This document shows positions 48,714-60,265 of a stretch of 64,000 nt of DNA, piece after piece; position 1 is the first letter of the stretch; every line of letters begins with the position of its first letter. The DNA lies in NCBI GenBank assembly GCA_036897095.1, contig JAYMSP010000001.1:118571-182570 (forward strand). The letters are read 5' to 3'. The notes under the pieces were generated by a model that was not told the origin of the DNA, did not search any database, and was given only the letters and a program-made list of their open reading frames with translations. The stretch comes from Plantago elongata (lineage: Eukaryota > Streptophyta > Magnoliopsida > Lamiales > Plantaginaceae). The position numbers and the translations under genes are program-made.

Positions 48714-51633
48714 TCACCTCAGTATACTGCATAAAGTAAGGTAACAGTCAGATTCTTGCAAATTATCATTTCAAAAGCACCAATCTTTTTTAAAAAATTC
48801 CATTGGTTAGAAATGTTTAAACTTAGTCTAACAAATAACTACATGAGAAACTTACAGTACCGTTCAAATAAGTACAAAATAAAGAAATAAAAGAGTGTTT
48901 AGTGTTAAACATTGAGAATGTACATAGATAAAAGAAGAGGAAAGCCAGAGGACTCACTTGTACAAATAGGCCGCAATTCCCAAGAGAACGCACATAAGAA
49001 TGATATCGATGCAGAAATTCCGACTTGACCTTACCTATAAAGGTACAAGATAGAAAGGGCTAAACAAATAATTTCTTATATGTAGTAGTACTCCAGACTC
49101 CAGTATATATTCACATCAGCAAAGAATACCTGATAAAGTGTTTCCTTCAGTCTAACATTAGTATTCTTTAGGTTAGATGTTGCCTTATCCACCTGGAGGA
49201 ACCAAAGAAACTCTGTTGTCATTATTTTATCTAAAAATTGAGTAGAATACAGTTTCCAAAATCAAATGATCACACCTTCGTGTCTATCTCATCAATAAGT
49301 GGAACCTGCCTATCCAGTTCCTGGAAACATAGTACAACAGTTGGCAGAAAAAATAAGAATCAATTTCTAAATTTTCTTTTGGTGATGAGTCATGAGACAT
49401 ATTCAACAAGATGGACAAACCTATTGGAGTATTAATACTCCTAACCAACCTCATTCATATCCTTTGCCAAATTCTTTAAAACGTCCAGACCATCAGATAT
49501 TACGTCCAAACCTTCATCCTGCGTAAATCAATACTATTAAGATCATAGAACAATGCATTGGGTCAGGGTAGAGTGTATTAAAATGGATGTGTTACAAGCC
49601 TGCTTCAGTTTCCGCATCTCATACTCTTGCCTAAACTGGTTTCCCTCTTCACTTTGTTGGAAGTATTCACTTTCAAAGTTTCCATCTGAAATACATTTAT
49701 AGAGGTCAATGACTGAAAGAGATTAACAGAACTAGAAAAAGTAAGACTAGAACATAGATAACCACCAGAGTCAAATTTGATGTTTTTATGAGATGATGAA
49801 GCAGCCCATCCTCCTGTTTGTTTGGAGGCACCGTCTGGTATTGCTTGAATTCTCTCTGGAAGTGCAAGAACCAAGTCAATACGAGCTTCTTGTTCTTCTT
49901 TAGAGAGTCCTTTCACCTGATGACAGAACAATATTGTGAATATTAAAACAGTCAGATATGTTCATATGCCAAAACCCATCCACCACACAAGCCCCATCCA
50001 GGAAGGAACTAGCAACTGGTGATATATTGCCCCTAGTTATATCAAATCTAAAACTTCTTGTTGACACAACATGCTTCAACTTCATGTATCCCGAGACAAT
50101 ACCTATCTAACTTCCCATTTCCTCAAAGGCCGAACAAAATGAAATAGAAGTAAGAGACATTCAGAAAAGCATCCAACTATAAAAGCTAACAAACTTTGGT
50201 GATCATGTTACTGGTAGTGGACAATTTTGTTCTGACTCTGTTTAACAATAAAACACGTAAAAAACAGCATCATGAAGATGCTTAACAAGCAGAAAGGAAA
50301 GAGGTCATATTTTCCAAGCATGTCCAGAAGCAGTTAAACACTAACTCCATTTTAGAATTGTAATTGAGAGAGCTTGAAGAAAAAAGATGTAAGGATATGG
50401 GAAAAGAATTTGTCATTTTCAGCATGAACGCAAATCTGGTCTACAAGTTCACTCTTGCTTTTGGTATCCTAAACTAGGTGCTAACCTTGTTATTAATGTA
50501 CAACACAAAGTTCGTTCAGTGGATTGCTCTTGTTTTTAAATGGTAATTGTAATGAACCAAGGATCCCAACCAATACACAGTTGGTGTTTTCTAGAGCTCT
50601 CCATTAACCTTAATGAGAAGATGACAATATATGGCTAACCTAAGCAGTTTTCTACAAAGGTGACTGGGCAAGTAGAAATGACGTAGAAGACAAAATATTT
50701 CCAGAAGCTCTATCCGTGCAGCATTATCAATAAACCGAATGCATACGGACAATCAATAGGATAGATAAGTTTTCTCATACATGACTGCCAGGAGGTAAGA
50801 TAATGGACCAGTACTACAAGAGGATTTTATCAACACCACCACATAAATTCTCCGTTCAAATCCAGGTCATGCAGTTACACACCTTGCATTACTTTTTTTT
50901 TTTCTTCTCCCAAACACTTTCCTATGATGTCAATATCAAATCATACGCCTATCACCTACTTGAAAAGTCTGTACATATTAAAAATATTAAACATTACCCT
51001 CATATCTGTTTATGTACTGTCACCAGTCAAGTGTTACCAGGAGGCTGCACCACAGTTAACTCTTAAAATAAATGACATTGTTTGCAAGTCACTATTTACG
51101 CCTCCACGGTGGATGTGAATTTTAGCTAACCTTAATATTCACCACTCAAACTAAGGTGCATCAATTAGCATTATCAATCAGAATGTAAGAAAGTCCAATC
51201 AAAGAGACAACAAACGGTCAACTAAAAGTCTAAAACAAATCACACCACAATAACCTCCAAATAACAATAGCTAACCTTTTTCGTGGCGAGTTTCTGCAGC
51301 TTAGGAACTTCCTCCAGCAGCCTAGCCTTCTCCCGCCGCACCTCCGCCTTCAACGCCACCACTGCAGCCCGATTCGTCTCTACCGCCGCAACCTCTGATT
51401 TCTGCACATCAATTTCCACGAATCAAACAACAAAATGCCAAAATTAAGCAGCAATTAGCACAAAATCGGTACCGTACACGGAGAGTGGCCTCAATTTGGG
51501 ACTCAAACGAAGCGAAAAGGCGAGCGAAGGCATCGTCGGAAGAGGAACTGTTGGATCGCTGCTTTTCGACGTCGTATTTGTCGTACTTCTTGCAGATCTC
51601 ATCTACCCTGAAGAGAATGTCGATCACGGTCAT
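48714..51633 (-). CDS. SYP71: Qc-SNARE SYP71
   Basis: SYP7-group SNAREs drive membrane fusion at the ER, endosomes, plasma membrane and cell plate. Exons in coding order: 51478-51633, 51276-51401, 49763-49916, 49600-49685, 49450-49518, 49276-49320, 49130-49192, 48958-49034, 48714-48726, giving 262 residues (Arabidopsis SYP71 is 266). It starts MTVIDILFRVDEICKKYDKY, the family hallmark. The SNARE helix is about 175-232 with the zero-layer Gln202 in ELDRQVPLI. The C-terminal anchor is about 240-258 and ends YLYNILR. Intron 4 appears to use a GC donor (CAG then GCTTGT); no in-frame GT alternative exists. The exon 3 donor could also be 3 bases earlier (49766). Intron 2 is 1.36 kb. Confidence 0.94.
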
Positions 51634-52427
51634 TTTGGGGATTTTAAGTTTTCTCTCGCCCTATGGCCGGATAGTTTTCTGGCGATGGGGAGAAGGGAAA
51701 AAGGACGGTGATCGGCATTTGATTGGGGGTTTTGTTCACTGAAGGAAAGGTTCGCCGTCAATGGCGGTTACGGATTTACAGAAATGGCGCGAAAATTGTG
51801 GTTGATTGTAAAGCAATTTATCCCTATAAATAGTCTGAAATTCCCATTTGTGTGTTCTAAGTTCTAAAATTAGGTTCAAAGTTCAAAACAAGGTAAAATC
51901 AATCCAGAGTAACCCCTCATTCTACCTACTAGGCCCCACTATAGAGGTATTTGAGAATATCGATTTTACATGGTAAATATTAAATATTAGTGCACTAGTC
52001 GAAGAACATTTCACACACCGTTAAATTCTTTTCATGTAATATTTGATCTACATTAATGTATGCATTATTGATAAAAGGGACAGTAGACTTTGTTATAACT
52101 TCACCCTCCAACTTATTTGTGAGATTTTATATGATTAGAATTATAGTGATTGTTATTGAAACCTATAATATCTAATTAGAAATATTTATTTTAAGGTGAT
52201 TTCTTAATTTTAATTACTTATCAAACAATCTGATAATCTTTTGTATTATTAATTTTCCATTGAGGATACTTATGTTTCATCAAGTTGACCAGTACAGAAG
52301 TGAACTAATATTAGTAGATATTAAGCATCCAAGCCTTAATCTGAATGCCGAAGAACAGAACACTACATAAAACAGCAAAACTAACTAAGCTAATACACTC
52401 CTATTCAATTAAGTACCTAACTACTCT
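51634..52427. other. SYP71 promoter side and spacer
   Basis: 5' UTR and promoter of SYP71 on the minus strand, then AT-rich spacer. No clear element was resolved. Confidence 0.45.
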
Positions 52428-52646
52428 CTACAGTTTGCCTGATTGAAGACCAGCCATGCACAGCTGCCTGCTGCGTATGGCATCATCGTCATCACTGCAG
52501 CCATCGAAAGAGGCCGAGTTCTCATCGGCAGTGTGAAGATAGTGGTGAGATATAGCAACTGAAATGAGCACAACTCCCAAACAGAACACTGCGTAGAATT
52601 GCCTGCTCACTTTCCCTAACATGCTGGTAAGTATCTTGGTCTCCAT
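52428..52646 (-). CDS. possible small single-pass membrane protein
   Basis: An intronless frame of 72 residues from an ATG at 52644-52646. It has an N-terminal basic part (METKILTSMLGKVSRQF), one strongly hydrophobic segment (about 18-37, YAVFCLGVVLISVAIS) and a hydrophilic tail with an acidic cluster GCSDDDD. Base composition is more balanced than the flanks, which favours real coding sequence. I recognise no family. It lies between SYP71 and MLO on the same strand. It could be a non-coding transcript or chance. Confidence 0.4.
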   Translation of the reverse strand: METKILTSMLGKVSRQFYAVFCLGVVLISVAISHHYLHTADENSASFDGCSDDDDAIRSRQLCMAGLQSGKL

Positions 52647-52893
52647 TTCTTCAATTCTTGTCCACAATTCCTCTCAAGCAGTACTATTTTGGTTTGTAAA
52701 GAGGAACATTTGGAAAGTTATAAAAGCAGCTGGAAATAAGGGGCAGCAAATGGACAGCAGATAAGGTCATTCAACAGCATTAGGCCAGTAGCAGTATGGA
52801 TATTACTAAATATAGAAACTGAGGCACATTGAACTATGTCATAGCGGTTCCCCAAGTTTGTCTTTTTTCTATAATTGGTCTGTTTGTTCTTAT

Positions 52894-53057
52894 AAGGGGC
52901 TGATTGGTATAGAATTTGAATGGACGTTTGGATGGATTTTGATGAAATTGTGTTTGGAATGGAATTGAAATGGAGGTATTTGAAGTTTATTTTAGGCCAA
53001 ATCACTGTTTATCGAGCCAAATAGAGCGATTTATATGCTATGTCAATCAGCCCCTTA
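52894..53057. mobile_element. small TIR transposon (MITE), copy 1
   Basis: Begins AAGGGGCTGATTGGTATAG and ends CTATGTCAATCAGCCCCTT, inverted ends of about 25 bp. The interior includes TTGTGTTTGGAATGGAATTG and TTTTAGGCCAAATCA, matching 58029-58181. The target-site duplication was not resolved. Confidence 0.75.
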
Positions 53058-53520
53058 GGCTTTGTTATCTTCGTCAGAATAAAACATAATTGATTTGAAC
53101 TGGACTGAATTGATCTGAACTCTGTCAATTTATTTTCAATTGAGAATATTATATGTTCATTCAACATTTCTACTGAACAGAAGGCTCATATATGCCTAGT
53201 AAATTGTCTCCAGAACTGATCAGAATCAATAAACTTGAAATATGGAATGATAAGTGAAAATGAAAAATCACATTAAGACCTTAGATATACGTATGCTCCA
53301 TTATACAAGTAGAAATTGTGTTAATATAAATTCCTATTTATATAGATTTATGCATAATCCATTGCAACTTCCAAGTAGCTGCCCTGTAATAACCTATGAA
53401 ATGGGATACGTACTTTATATAGCTAATAATTTATATCCCAACACAAAGAATGAGAAGATGAATTTGGTGGAACAATAGCTTTACACTTTCTATACACCCT
53501 AACATTCACTCTAAATTTTT
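53058..53520. other. spacer before the MLO 3' end
   Basis: AT-rich spacer and 3' UTR of the MLO gene (transcribed leftwards). No other feature seen. Confidence 0.5.
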
Positions 53521-56500
53521 TCAAGTAATAGACCTTCTCTCAAACGAGAAGTCCTTTCGTATCACATCAATAGTGATTTCACTTCCCCTGTCTGTCCCTT
53601 GAGGCAAGGCCGTTACTAGGGCAGAGCCCATCTCTGGCCTGTTCTCAATCCCGAGGTCTATGTAGCTCAACTCTACTTGGTTGAGGTGTGGAGGTGAAGG
53701 GGATTCATCAATGTTCCAACGTTCCATGTGGTTGATACTTCTTGGTGATACTTCAAGGCTTTCCATTTCGCCCCTATAGTGGCGTAGGAGGTGGATAGGC
53801 GACGTGTGGTGAGATGGTGTGCCGGGACGACTAGTCATTGGTGTTGTGGTAGTTGATATCTTGTTTTGTTTGATGTGTTTTTTCGCAGTTTGGCGCCAAT
53901 TCTTCAGGGCAGTGGCTACTTTTTCGTTGAATATTGTTGGTTTCATGGTTGATCCCATCTGTTACAAAATGTACATACATGAACTATACCATAACTTTAA
54001 AGTTTCAAATTCGACAAGTTTAATTACTTTGGCGACAGAACAAATGTATGTACCTGAGTCACGAGGGCGTAGAGAGGCAGAGTTACATAGCTACACAATA
54101 TCTGAATGAGTACCCTAGTAGTGATTGAAGTGAATGTTAGGACTGTGGTGCTTTAAAAGTATTGACATTGTACTACCTTCGTCCCATATAACATAACTAC
54201 CAGCCCGTCTTTGACCTCAACTTGAGAGTTGTTTGGTGACGGATAGTATATATTGGACGGAGAAAGTACAGAATAACAACATGACTCGAAATGTATAAAC
54301 AAATTCAAAGGTGTATAAGAACTTACCCCATAGAGATTCTGATCACAATATCCTCAACATGCTCGTGGAAACAAGATTTCAACCCGAATTCGTACTGTGA
54401 AATCAAACTTGCGCTGATTTAGTTGGTTCAATATTTCAAGATGACAAAGTCAAGAACAATAGAACCTTTTTACTCAAGAAAATGGAAATTATGATCCTAC
54501 AACTTACCCAAGTCCATGCAAAGAAGGCTAATTGAAATGCATTCTGTGAAAGTGAGATTACTTAGGCGTTAGTCAGATTTTTTCAAAAGATGAGTATATA
54601 CAGATAAAATGGGTCAAAATGTCACAATGTTGCTTACTTGAAAGAGGACGAAATTGATGAGATAAAGAATGAGCCGAGGCCGGTTGAACCAGAACAGATT
54701 GTCACCAGGTTGAACCACCGGCACACCCTTGACCACTTCTCCTTGGTCCTGAAGTCTCAGCCCCATTTTGGTTATAATCACCTGTAGCTTGGTCCCGATC
54801 ACTAGTATGATCTGTCACCCAAGTTCACATCTCATTAACTCAACTTGGCTTAAAGTCCGTGTTTATCGAAAAGATTAATATAAATGTATACATATATACT
54901 AGTACATATTTCAATATAGATTCGGAGTTAGATTTTAATTGAGATAAGTAGATAACATTTTAAGATATGAGGGTATATAGATATATGATAGATCACTAAT
55001 TAGATTGTAGTATAACTTTCTAGAAGTTCGAATTTTTTAAATTTTAAGTTCATGAACCAAATTCATGAACCAAAATTTTCTAGAACTCAAATTCCTACGT
55101 ACGCATGTGGAACAAAATTTTGGTTCATGAACTTCCATATAAGTCAACATGCGTACGTAGGAATTTGAGTATACTTACAATTAATGGGATGAATGGCAGC
55201 CACAGATACGAATACCAACCTATTCACATTGAAACAATTACGTTAGAAATTTGGTTTTCTGAGCTTTCAGTTGAAATTTTGAGCAAACAGTCAATATAAC
55301 ACGATCCCTATAGTTGACTTACCGTGAGTATTAAAGAGCAAGAATATCACGGCAAAAAGCCAGATTGGCGGGCTGTAATTACAAGCATCAAAGGTAACAT
55401 TATTAATAAAAATAAGTACTAATTGTTGTCGGTAAGTTCCAAATGCAAAACTACCAAGAAAATATGATGTAGCCTAGCAATTGCAAATTCAACTTCACGT
55501 AGATTGAATATGATAAGAGGTATATATGTATGAACAGTTGAGAATGAGATGTATAATTAAGATGTGAAACTGGAAATTTGAAATTTTGGAATAGTACCCT
55601 TTTAAAAAAAAATTGTGATTAAATGATACTTGGAAACATTAAGCATGAAACTGATGAAAAGCAAACCTTATCCCAACAACCACTTTGAAGTCTTCTTCAA
55701 GAGATCTGTTTATGTACTTCTGAAAATCGAATTTGAAGTTGCTTTGAGGGGCTAGATGCGCCTAATAATGTCCATGACGTAAATTCATCACATCAATATA
55801 TAAGTATATCAAAATGAATTGTTAACACTCAAATTTTGTGAAATCTTGAATTTGACATCCAAATTACCATGATGAAGCCATGTCGTAGAGTTAAATAATC
55901 TACTTTCGGAACGGATCTTACAAATTGTCTAAAGAAACAAACCTGCAACATGTGAAACACAACGTATATTACTCCCTCCGATCCAACAAAAACTTTCTAA
56001 TGAGTTATTTTCTTTTGATTAAAAAAAAGTTAATTAAATATTATTTTGAAAGTGGTAAAATATTAATAAAGTTATAAGTTGAGGAAATAAGTTAAGAAGT
56101 TTGTAATGTAACACTAAAAATAAAAAGTTAGAACGTTTTTAAAAAACGAGTATTACATTATCACATCATGTTACATGTCAAATCAGTTTCGTTTTCTTCC
56201 TCTTTTACAATCTCAGTGCATCGGTTAACTTATTTTGCTAACAAATTGCCTATTATTTGACATGTTCTCTTAATGTGTATATTTCAATACAAATGTTAAA
56301 TTTTTATTTTTCTCATATCCTATATTCATATTTGTACATTTTGTTTTAATTATTTTTACAAGATATATTTTTTTTGCTCAAATTAAATGTAACAGTTTAG
56401 TTTGGGATGGAAGTAGTACTTTGTTTACAAAATAAATTAAGTTCCATGTTGTTTAGTAGTCATAAAAGATTATAACTAGGTGAAGGTGATAGCTAGGTAT

Positions 56501-58953
56501 GGTGCCTGGAAGAAAAGGTCAACTGTTTTGGTCTTTAGAGAAAGCCTCTCTGCGGCAAATATGGAGAGTGACATTAACATTGAAACTTATATGTTAAGGT
56601 GCTTTCTAGTCCGGTCTATATCTAATTTGGTCGTTTTCCGCTCATTTTCTAACTTTCCTTTATGATCCAAACACCCAAACACAATAATTAACTACCTTTT
56701 GCTATTGAATTGATTAAAGTGTGACATATGAGTATGATCAACGGTGTGGGTTCAAGCATTAATCGATTAAAATTTTAAAAAATAATTTATCGGTGTTATC
56801 ATATATAACTACAATATGAGTAACACAAGGTTTTTTCACGTATTATAATATCATAAATACTAAAATTGCTTACAATCCAGAGTAGAATGGGAGTCTTGCT
56901 CCAAAAGCTCATGTGTCGTCTCCCAAATGACGTTTCTCTTGCGAATCGAAATCTTTCTGGATCTGTCAAATATCACCATTTTACCAAAAAAAAGTAAAAC
57001 TGATTTTAAAAGTGAGACTTACAAAATAGAGAATAGAATCTTAGGTGCTACGTCCAATTACTGATAAAAAGATTTTGCCAGATCAACATACCGTGTGAAA
57101 ACTGGTACTCGGATGTATGTGTTTCATTCTCCCAGTGTTTCCAACTTTTCATCTAAACACAAATTACCAACAATCTCATCAGTCTCTATGCAATGGGAAA
57201 CTTTATGGAGTATATACAGTAGATGCCTCTTGTTGTCTTGTTTTAGAAGTACCTTAGCTCCTCCCAAAGCCATGGTGAGAATGCAGTAGAGGACATGGAA
57301 GATAGCCAAAACAAAGATGAAAATATGTAGTTGATGGATTCCATCCGAGGACACAAACGGCACTTTGCCCTGCATGTTTATGAATCATAAATTCATTATG
57401 TAGTTGGTTCAATTTCTAAAGTGCCCATCATTACTTGTTTGCACTTAATTTCTATATATTTAACTATTTTTTTGAAATATTCGCAGAGCATGCAAATCAA
57501 GTTAAATTGTACGAAATGTACTCTACTTTAAAGGAAAACTATTATTGCATTACAATTCTTTTAATAACTCTACTTTTTACTTTATCAATTTTTATTAAAA
57601 TTTCTATCATCTACTTAAATTAATTTATCTATATATAGATTATATGGTTACTCAAATATTTTTAAATGGTGCAAAAGTCGGAAGATAAAGTTATTTTTAG
57701 AACGAAGGGTACAGTTACTGTAACTTAATAGACTAGGTGTGTAGAAGATTGTGACATGTTTTTCATCAATGTCATGTACATACCACACTTAATTGGTGGA
57801 AACAAACTTCAAATAATGTGATATAGACATAAATGAGGTGCAATTTAATTAGTAAGATGCTTAATTTTTAATTAATACATTGAGGTTCAAGTTATTCTTT
57901 AGCCGTTTAAAAAAAAATGTGGTAGAGACTATGAAGAAATAATTTCACATCTTAGTGCAACTCGCATAAGGTCTTGTACAAGAAGATTACTGGAAAAATG
58001 CAACTTCTATAAGCTAGACACGATTATTAAGGGGCTGATTGACATGACATTTGAATGAGGATTTTGGTAAAATTGTGTTTGGAATGGAATTAAAATGGAG
58101 ATATTTGAAGTGTATTTTAGGCCAAATCAATATTTATCGAGTCAAATGGGGACATTTAAATGTCCAGACAATCGGCCCCTAATTAATTAACATGATAGTA
58201 GTATATATTAATGCGTCAAATTGATCTCATTCATAATTGAATTAATAACACCATATGAAAGAAACGATCGAATACCTTAGCACCACATTTATCAGCTCCG
58301 GCACCTCCGGCCAGCATCCGCCGAAGGCTGCCACTTTCGATGGCTAGAAGTTTCCGGCGGTTATCTAAATTCTGCTCTTGCTTCTTTCCGCACGGGTGCC
58401 ACGTGGCACCTGCTCCTTTCGATATACAAATATTCGAAATCGGACCTTGCCCTACGGTTAGAAGCAGTGATATAAACCCCAGCAGCATCAACTCTTCACA
58501 CCAAGAAATTCATAATATCAGAAAACTTTTAAAACTACTCCAAATAAATGAATTATTAATTTGATTATCACCTGATTTAACCTTCTCCAATGCTTCATAT
58601 AGAGCTCCTTTGTTCTTTGATTTCAGCCACTGCCAAGACAAATTAAGTCAACTTTTCAAAATGCTACCAATGTATCGGAAAATAAACTAATTGTGAGGCG
58701 AACGGAAAGTCTCAGTTTTTCACCTCAACGAAATGAGATCAATATGAAATTCAAACACCAAGCATGCAATTATATAAAAAATTTAAAGCATATTCCGAAA
58801 TCTAAATTTTAATCCATATAGGTGTATTACCTTTCCAATTAAGTGAATTATGTACTCGATAACGATGGAAACCGCTACGAGGACGAAGCAGACGATAGCC
58901 ACTGCCCACGTCGGCGTTTGCTCTAGTGATCTTCCTCCGCTAGCTCCGGCCAT
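53521..58953 (-). CDS. MLO protein, clade V (MLO2/6/12-like)
   Basis: Plant plasma-membrane protein with seven membrane spans; clade V members are needed for powdery mildew to enter and bind calmodulin. Exons in coding order: 58831-58953, 58572-58629, 58276-58493, 57253-57369, 57092-57152, 56874-56962, 55868-55942, 55667-55761, 55323-55372, 55179-55219, 54638-54811, 54508-54543, 54327-54394, 54054-54114, 53521-53958; 567 residues (MLO2 is 573). Span 1 is about 16-36, span 2 61-76, span 3 144-167 and span 7 403-422. The family block [17 protein letters not shown] is at about 193-209. The tail has the calmodulin-binding helix (about 426-450, [13 protein letters not shown]) and the clade V tetrapeptide DFSF (558-561). 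All borders are GT-AG and the frame is intact. Confidence 0.96.
54172..54270. mobile_element. very short Stowaway-like MITE in MLO intron 13
   Basis: About 100 bp, beginning ACTACCTTCGTCCCATATAA and ending TATATTGGACGGAGAAAGTA, with GTCC/GGAC inverted ends of the Stowaway type. It fills about half of the 212-bp intron. Confidence 0.55.
55062..55170. repeat. two interleaved perfect inverted repeats beside the MLO intron 10 donor
   Basis: Arm Y (55085-55108) and arm Y' (55147-55170) are exact reverse complements over 24 bp with core CCTACGTACGCATG. Arm X (55062-55079, TTCATGAACCAAAATTTT) and X' (55114-55131) are exact over 18 bp. The order is X-Y-X'-Y', so both hairpins cannot form as nested stems at once. 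On the MLO transcript the Y' arm starts 8 nt after the exon 10 donor. Confidence 0.9.
55970..56153. mobile_element. Stowaway-like MITE in MLO intron 6
   Basis: Starts ACTCCCTCCGATCCAAC and ends TTTTTAAAAAACGAGTATTA, so only the left end is well kept. The interior (AATATTAATAAAGTTATAAG) resembles the other elements of this family. It lies between MLO exons 7 and 6. Confidence 0.55.
57832..57917 (+). mobile_element. tRNA-derived SINE copy 3 in MLO intron 3
   Basis: AATGAGGTGCAATTTAATTA, GTAAGATGCTTAATTTT, a decayed B box GAGGTTCAAGTTA, then TTTAGCCGTTTAAAA. Blocks and spacing match 23831-23915. Confidence 0.55.
58029..58181. mobile_element. small TIR transposon (MITE), copy 2, in MLO intron 3
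   Basis: Begins AAGGGGCTGATTGACATGAC and ends TCCAGACAATCGGCCCCT. The interior matches copy 1 at 52894-53057 across TTGTGTTTGGAATGGAATT and TTTTAGGCCAAATCA. Confidence 0.75.
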
Positions 58954-59032
58954 TGAGAGCTAGCTCTGCCACTTGCTCTCAAGTCTCAACTTACTTTTCA
59001 ACTTTTTTTCTTGGAAATTGTAGAATATGACG

Positions 59033-59043
59033 TTTTATATATA
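59033..59043 (-). promoter_or_regulatory. TATA box of the MLO gene
   Basis: On the minus strand ATATATATAAAACG lies about 80-90 bases upstream of the ATG at 58953, a usual distance. Confidence 0.55.
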
Positions 59044-59760
59044 TGTGCTTGGCTGAATTTTGATTAACAGTGCAAATGTAAGCTAAGCTAGCTAGTTTGA
59101 ATATGAATGTGGGCTTATATAAAGGTATTTAATTTAATAAAAATTAAAATTGATACCTAGGCTAAAGTGAGAAGGGTAAATTCGGAAATTTGTTTCAGGA
59201 CAGGACATGACTTTTTCTTGAGTTTTACGCGTTATAATAAAATGGGGGTTTTGGATTTTCGGATAATCAAGTTTTATTTGCTGGTTGGATAATAAATGAC
59301 TACTTTAGTTTGACTATTTCAGTATTTTGTTATTCTGTTTTCTAATTTTTAAATATCTTTCAAGAATTTTGTCAATAACTATTATTGTGATTTGAGAGAT
59401 CCTGCACAAAAATTTATGTACAATTATAATTTGTTTTAAATAATATCAATAGCATTTTTAACATATAAAAGCTAGCTATTAATTATCACCAATTAATTAT
59501 CTAATTACAATCTTGTGATGGAATTTATACTTGAAATTTTATCAATGGAGTATGAAATGTACGGGAATTCAATTGAAGATTTTAAATAAAAATGGAATTA
59601 GGCTTTATTCTCTTCAACTAAAAACTTCTTCAGTTTAATTTAATTATGTTTAGTTATATTTTATATTATATTTAAGTTTAATTTAATAAATTTTAATTCA
59701 AAAAAAATAAATTTTAGAATAAAAGGTTATTTTCGGTTGAATGATCTGAGACGATCTCCA
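59044..59760. other. MLO promoter side and spacer
   Basis: AT-rich upstream region of the MLO gene. No further element was resolved. Confidence 0.45.
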
Positions 59761-59845
59761 ATAGTGACGCGCGATGATGCGTCGTCGTGCATTTTTTCTC
59801 CAATGGTGATGCGTCGTCGTCACATCATGAATTTTTTAAATTTTT
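59761..59845. repeat. short direct repeat GATGCGTCGTCGTC with CTCCAATGGTG
   Basis: Two copies of a unit: CTCCAATAGTGACGCGCGAT.ATGCGTCGTCGTGCA and CTCCAATGGTGATGCGTCGT, about 50 bp apart. Composition stands out from the AT-rich flank. It may be the end of a transposon enclosing the relic at 59870-60265. Confidence 0.45.
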
Positions 59846-59869
59846 TTTATTTTTATTTATATATTATTC

Positions 59870-60265
59870 ATATTATAAGGGTGCTTAGATGTTGAAATTA
59901 ATGAAATTGTATTTTTTTAAGTCGTTTTATAATTTATTAAGGTTTAAAATTAAAAATATTTTTTTTATTTTGCTAATATATTTAATATATTATAATAGTG
60001 TTTAGAAGTCGAAATTAATAAAATTAAATTTTTAGAGGTTGTTTTATAATTTTAAGTTTAATTGATAGAGAAAATAAGTTCGAGATTGAATGATCCAAAA
60101 ATAGTCGAGAGTGGTCTCTATTCGTAGATCTCGAAGAAATGAATCCGTTGGTAATTTTTATATATTTTTTACACATATATTTTTCGAGTTATTCACGTTT
60201 GAATTTGGACAAAATACAAAAAAGAAGAAAAAAGAAAAAAAGTGTTACACTTGGCAACAACTAAG
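59870..60265. mobile_element. third relic related to the foldback right arm
   Basis: 60095-60225 carries GAGAGTGGTCTCTATTCGTA, GATCTCGAAGAAAT and TTTGAATTTGGACAAAA in the same order as the right arms of copies A and B. 59873-60090 holds two tandem units of about 117 bp (TTATAAGGGTGCTTAGATG and TTATAATAGTGTTTAGAAG starts) which resemble the inner right arm. The 20-bp core is absent. Confidence 0.5.
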
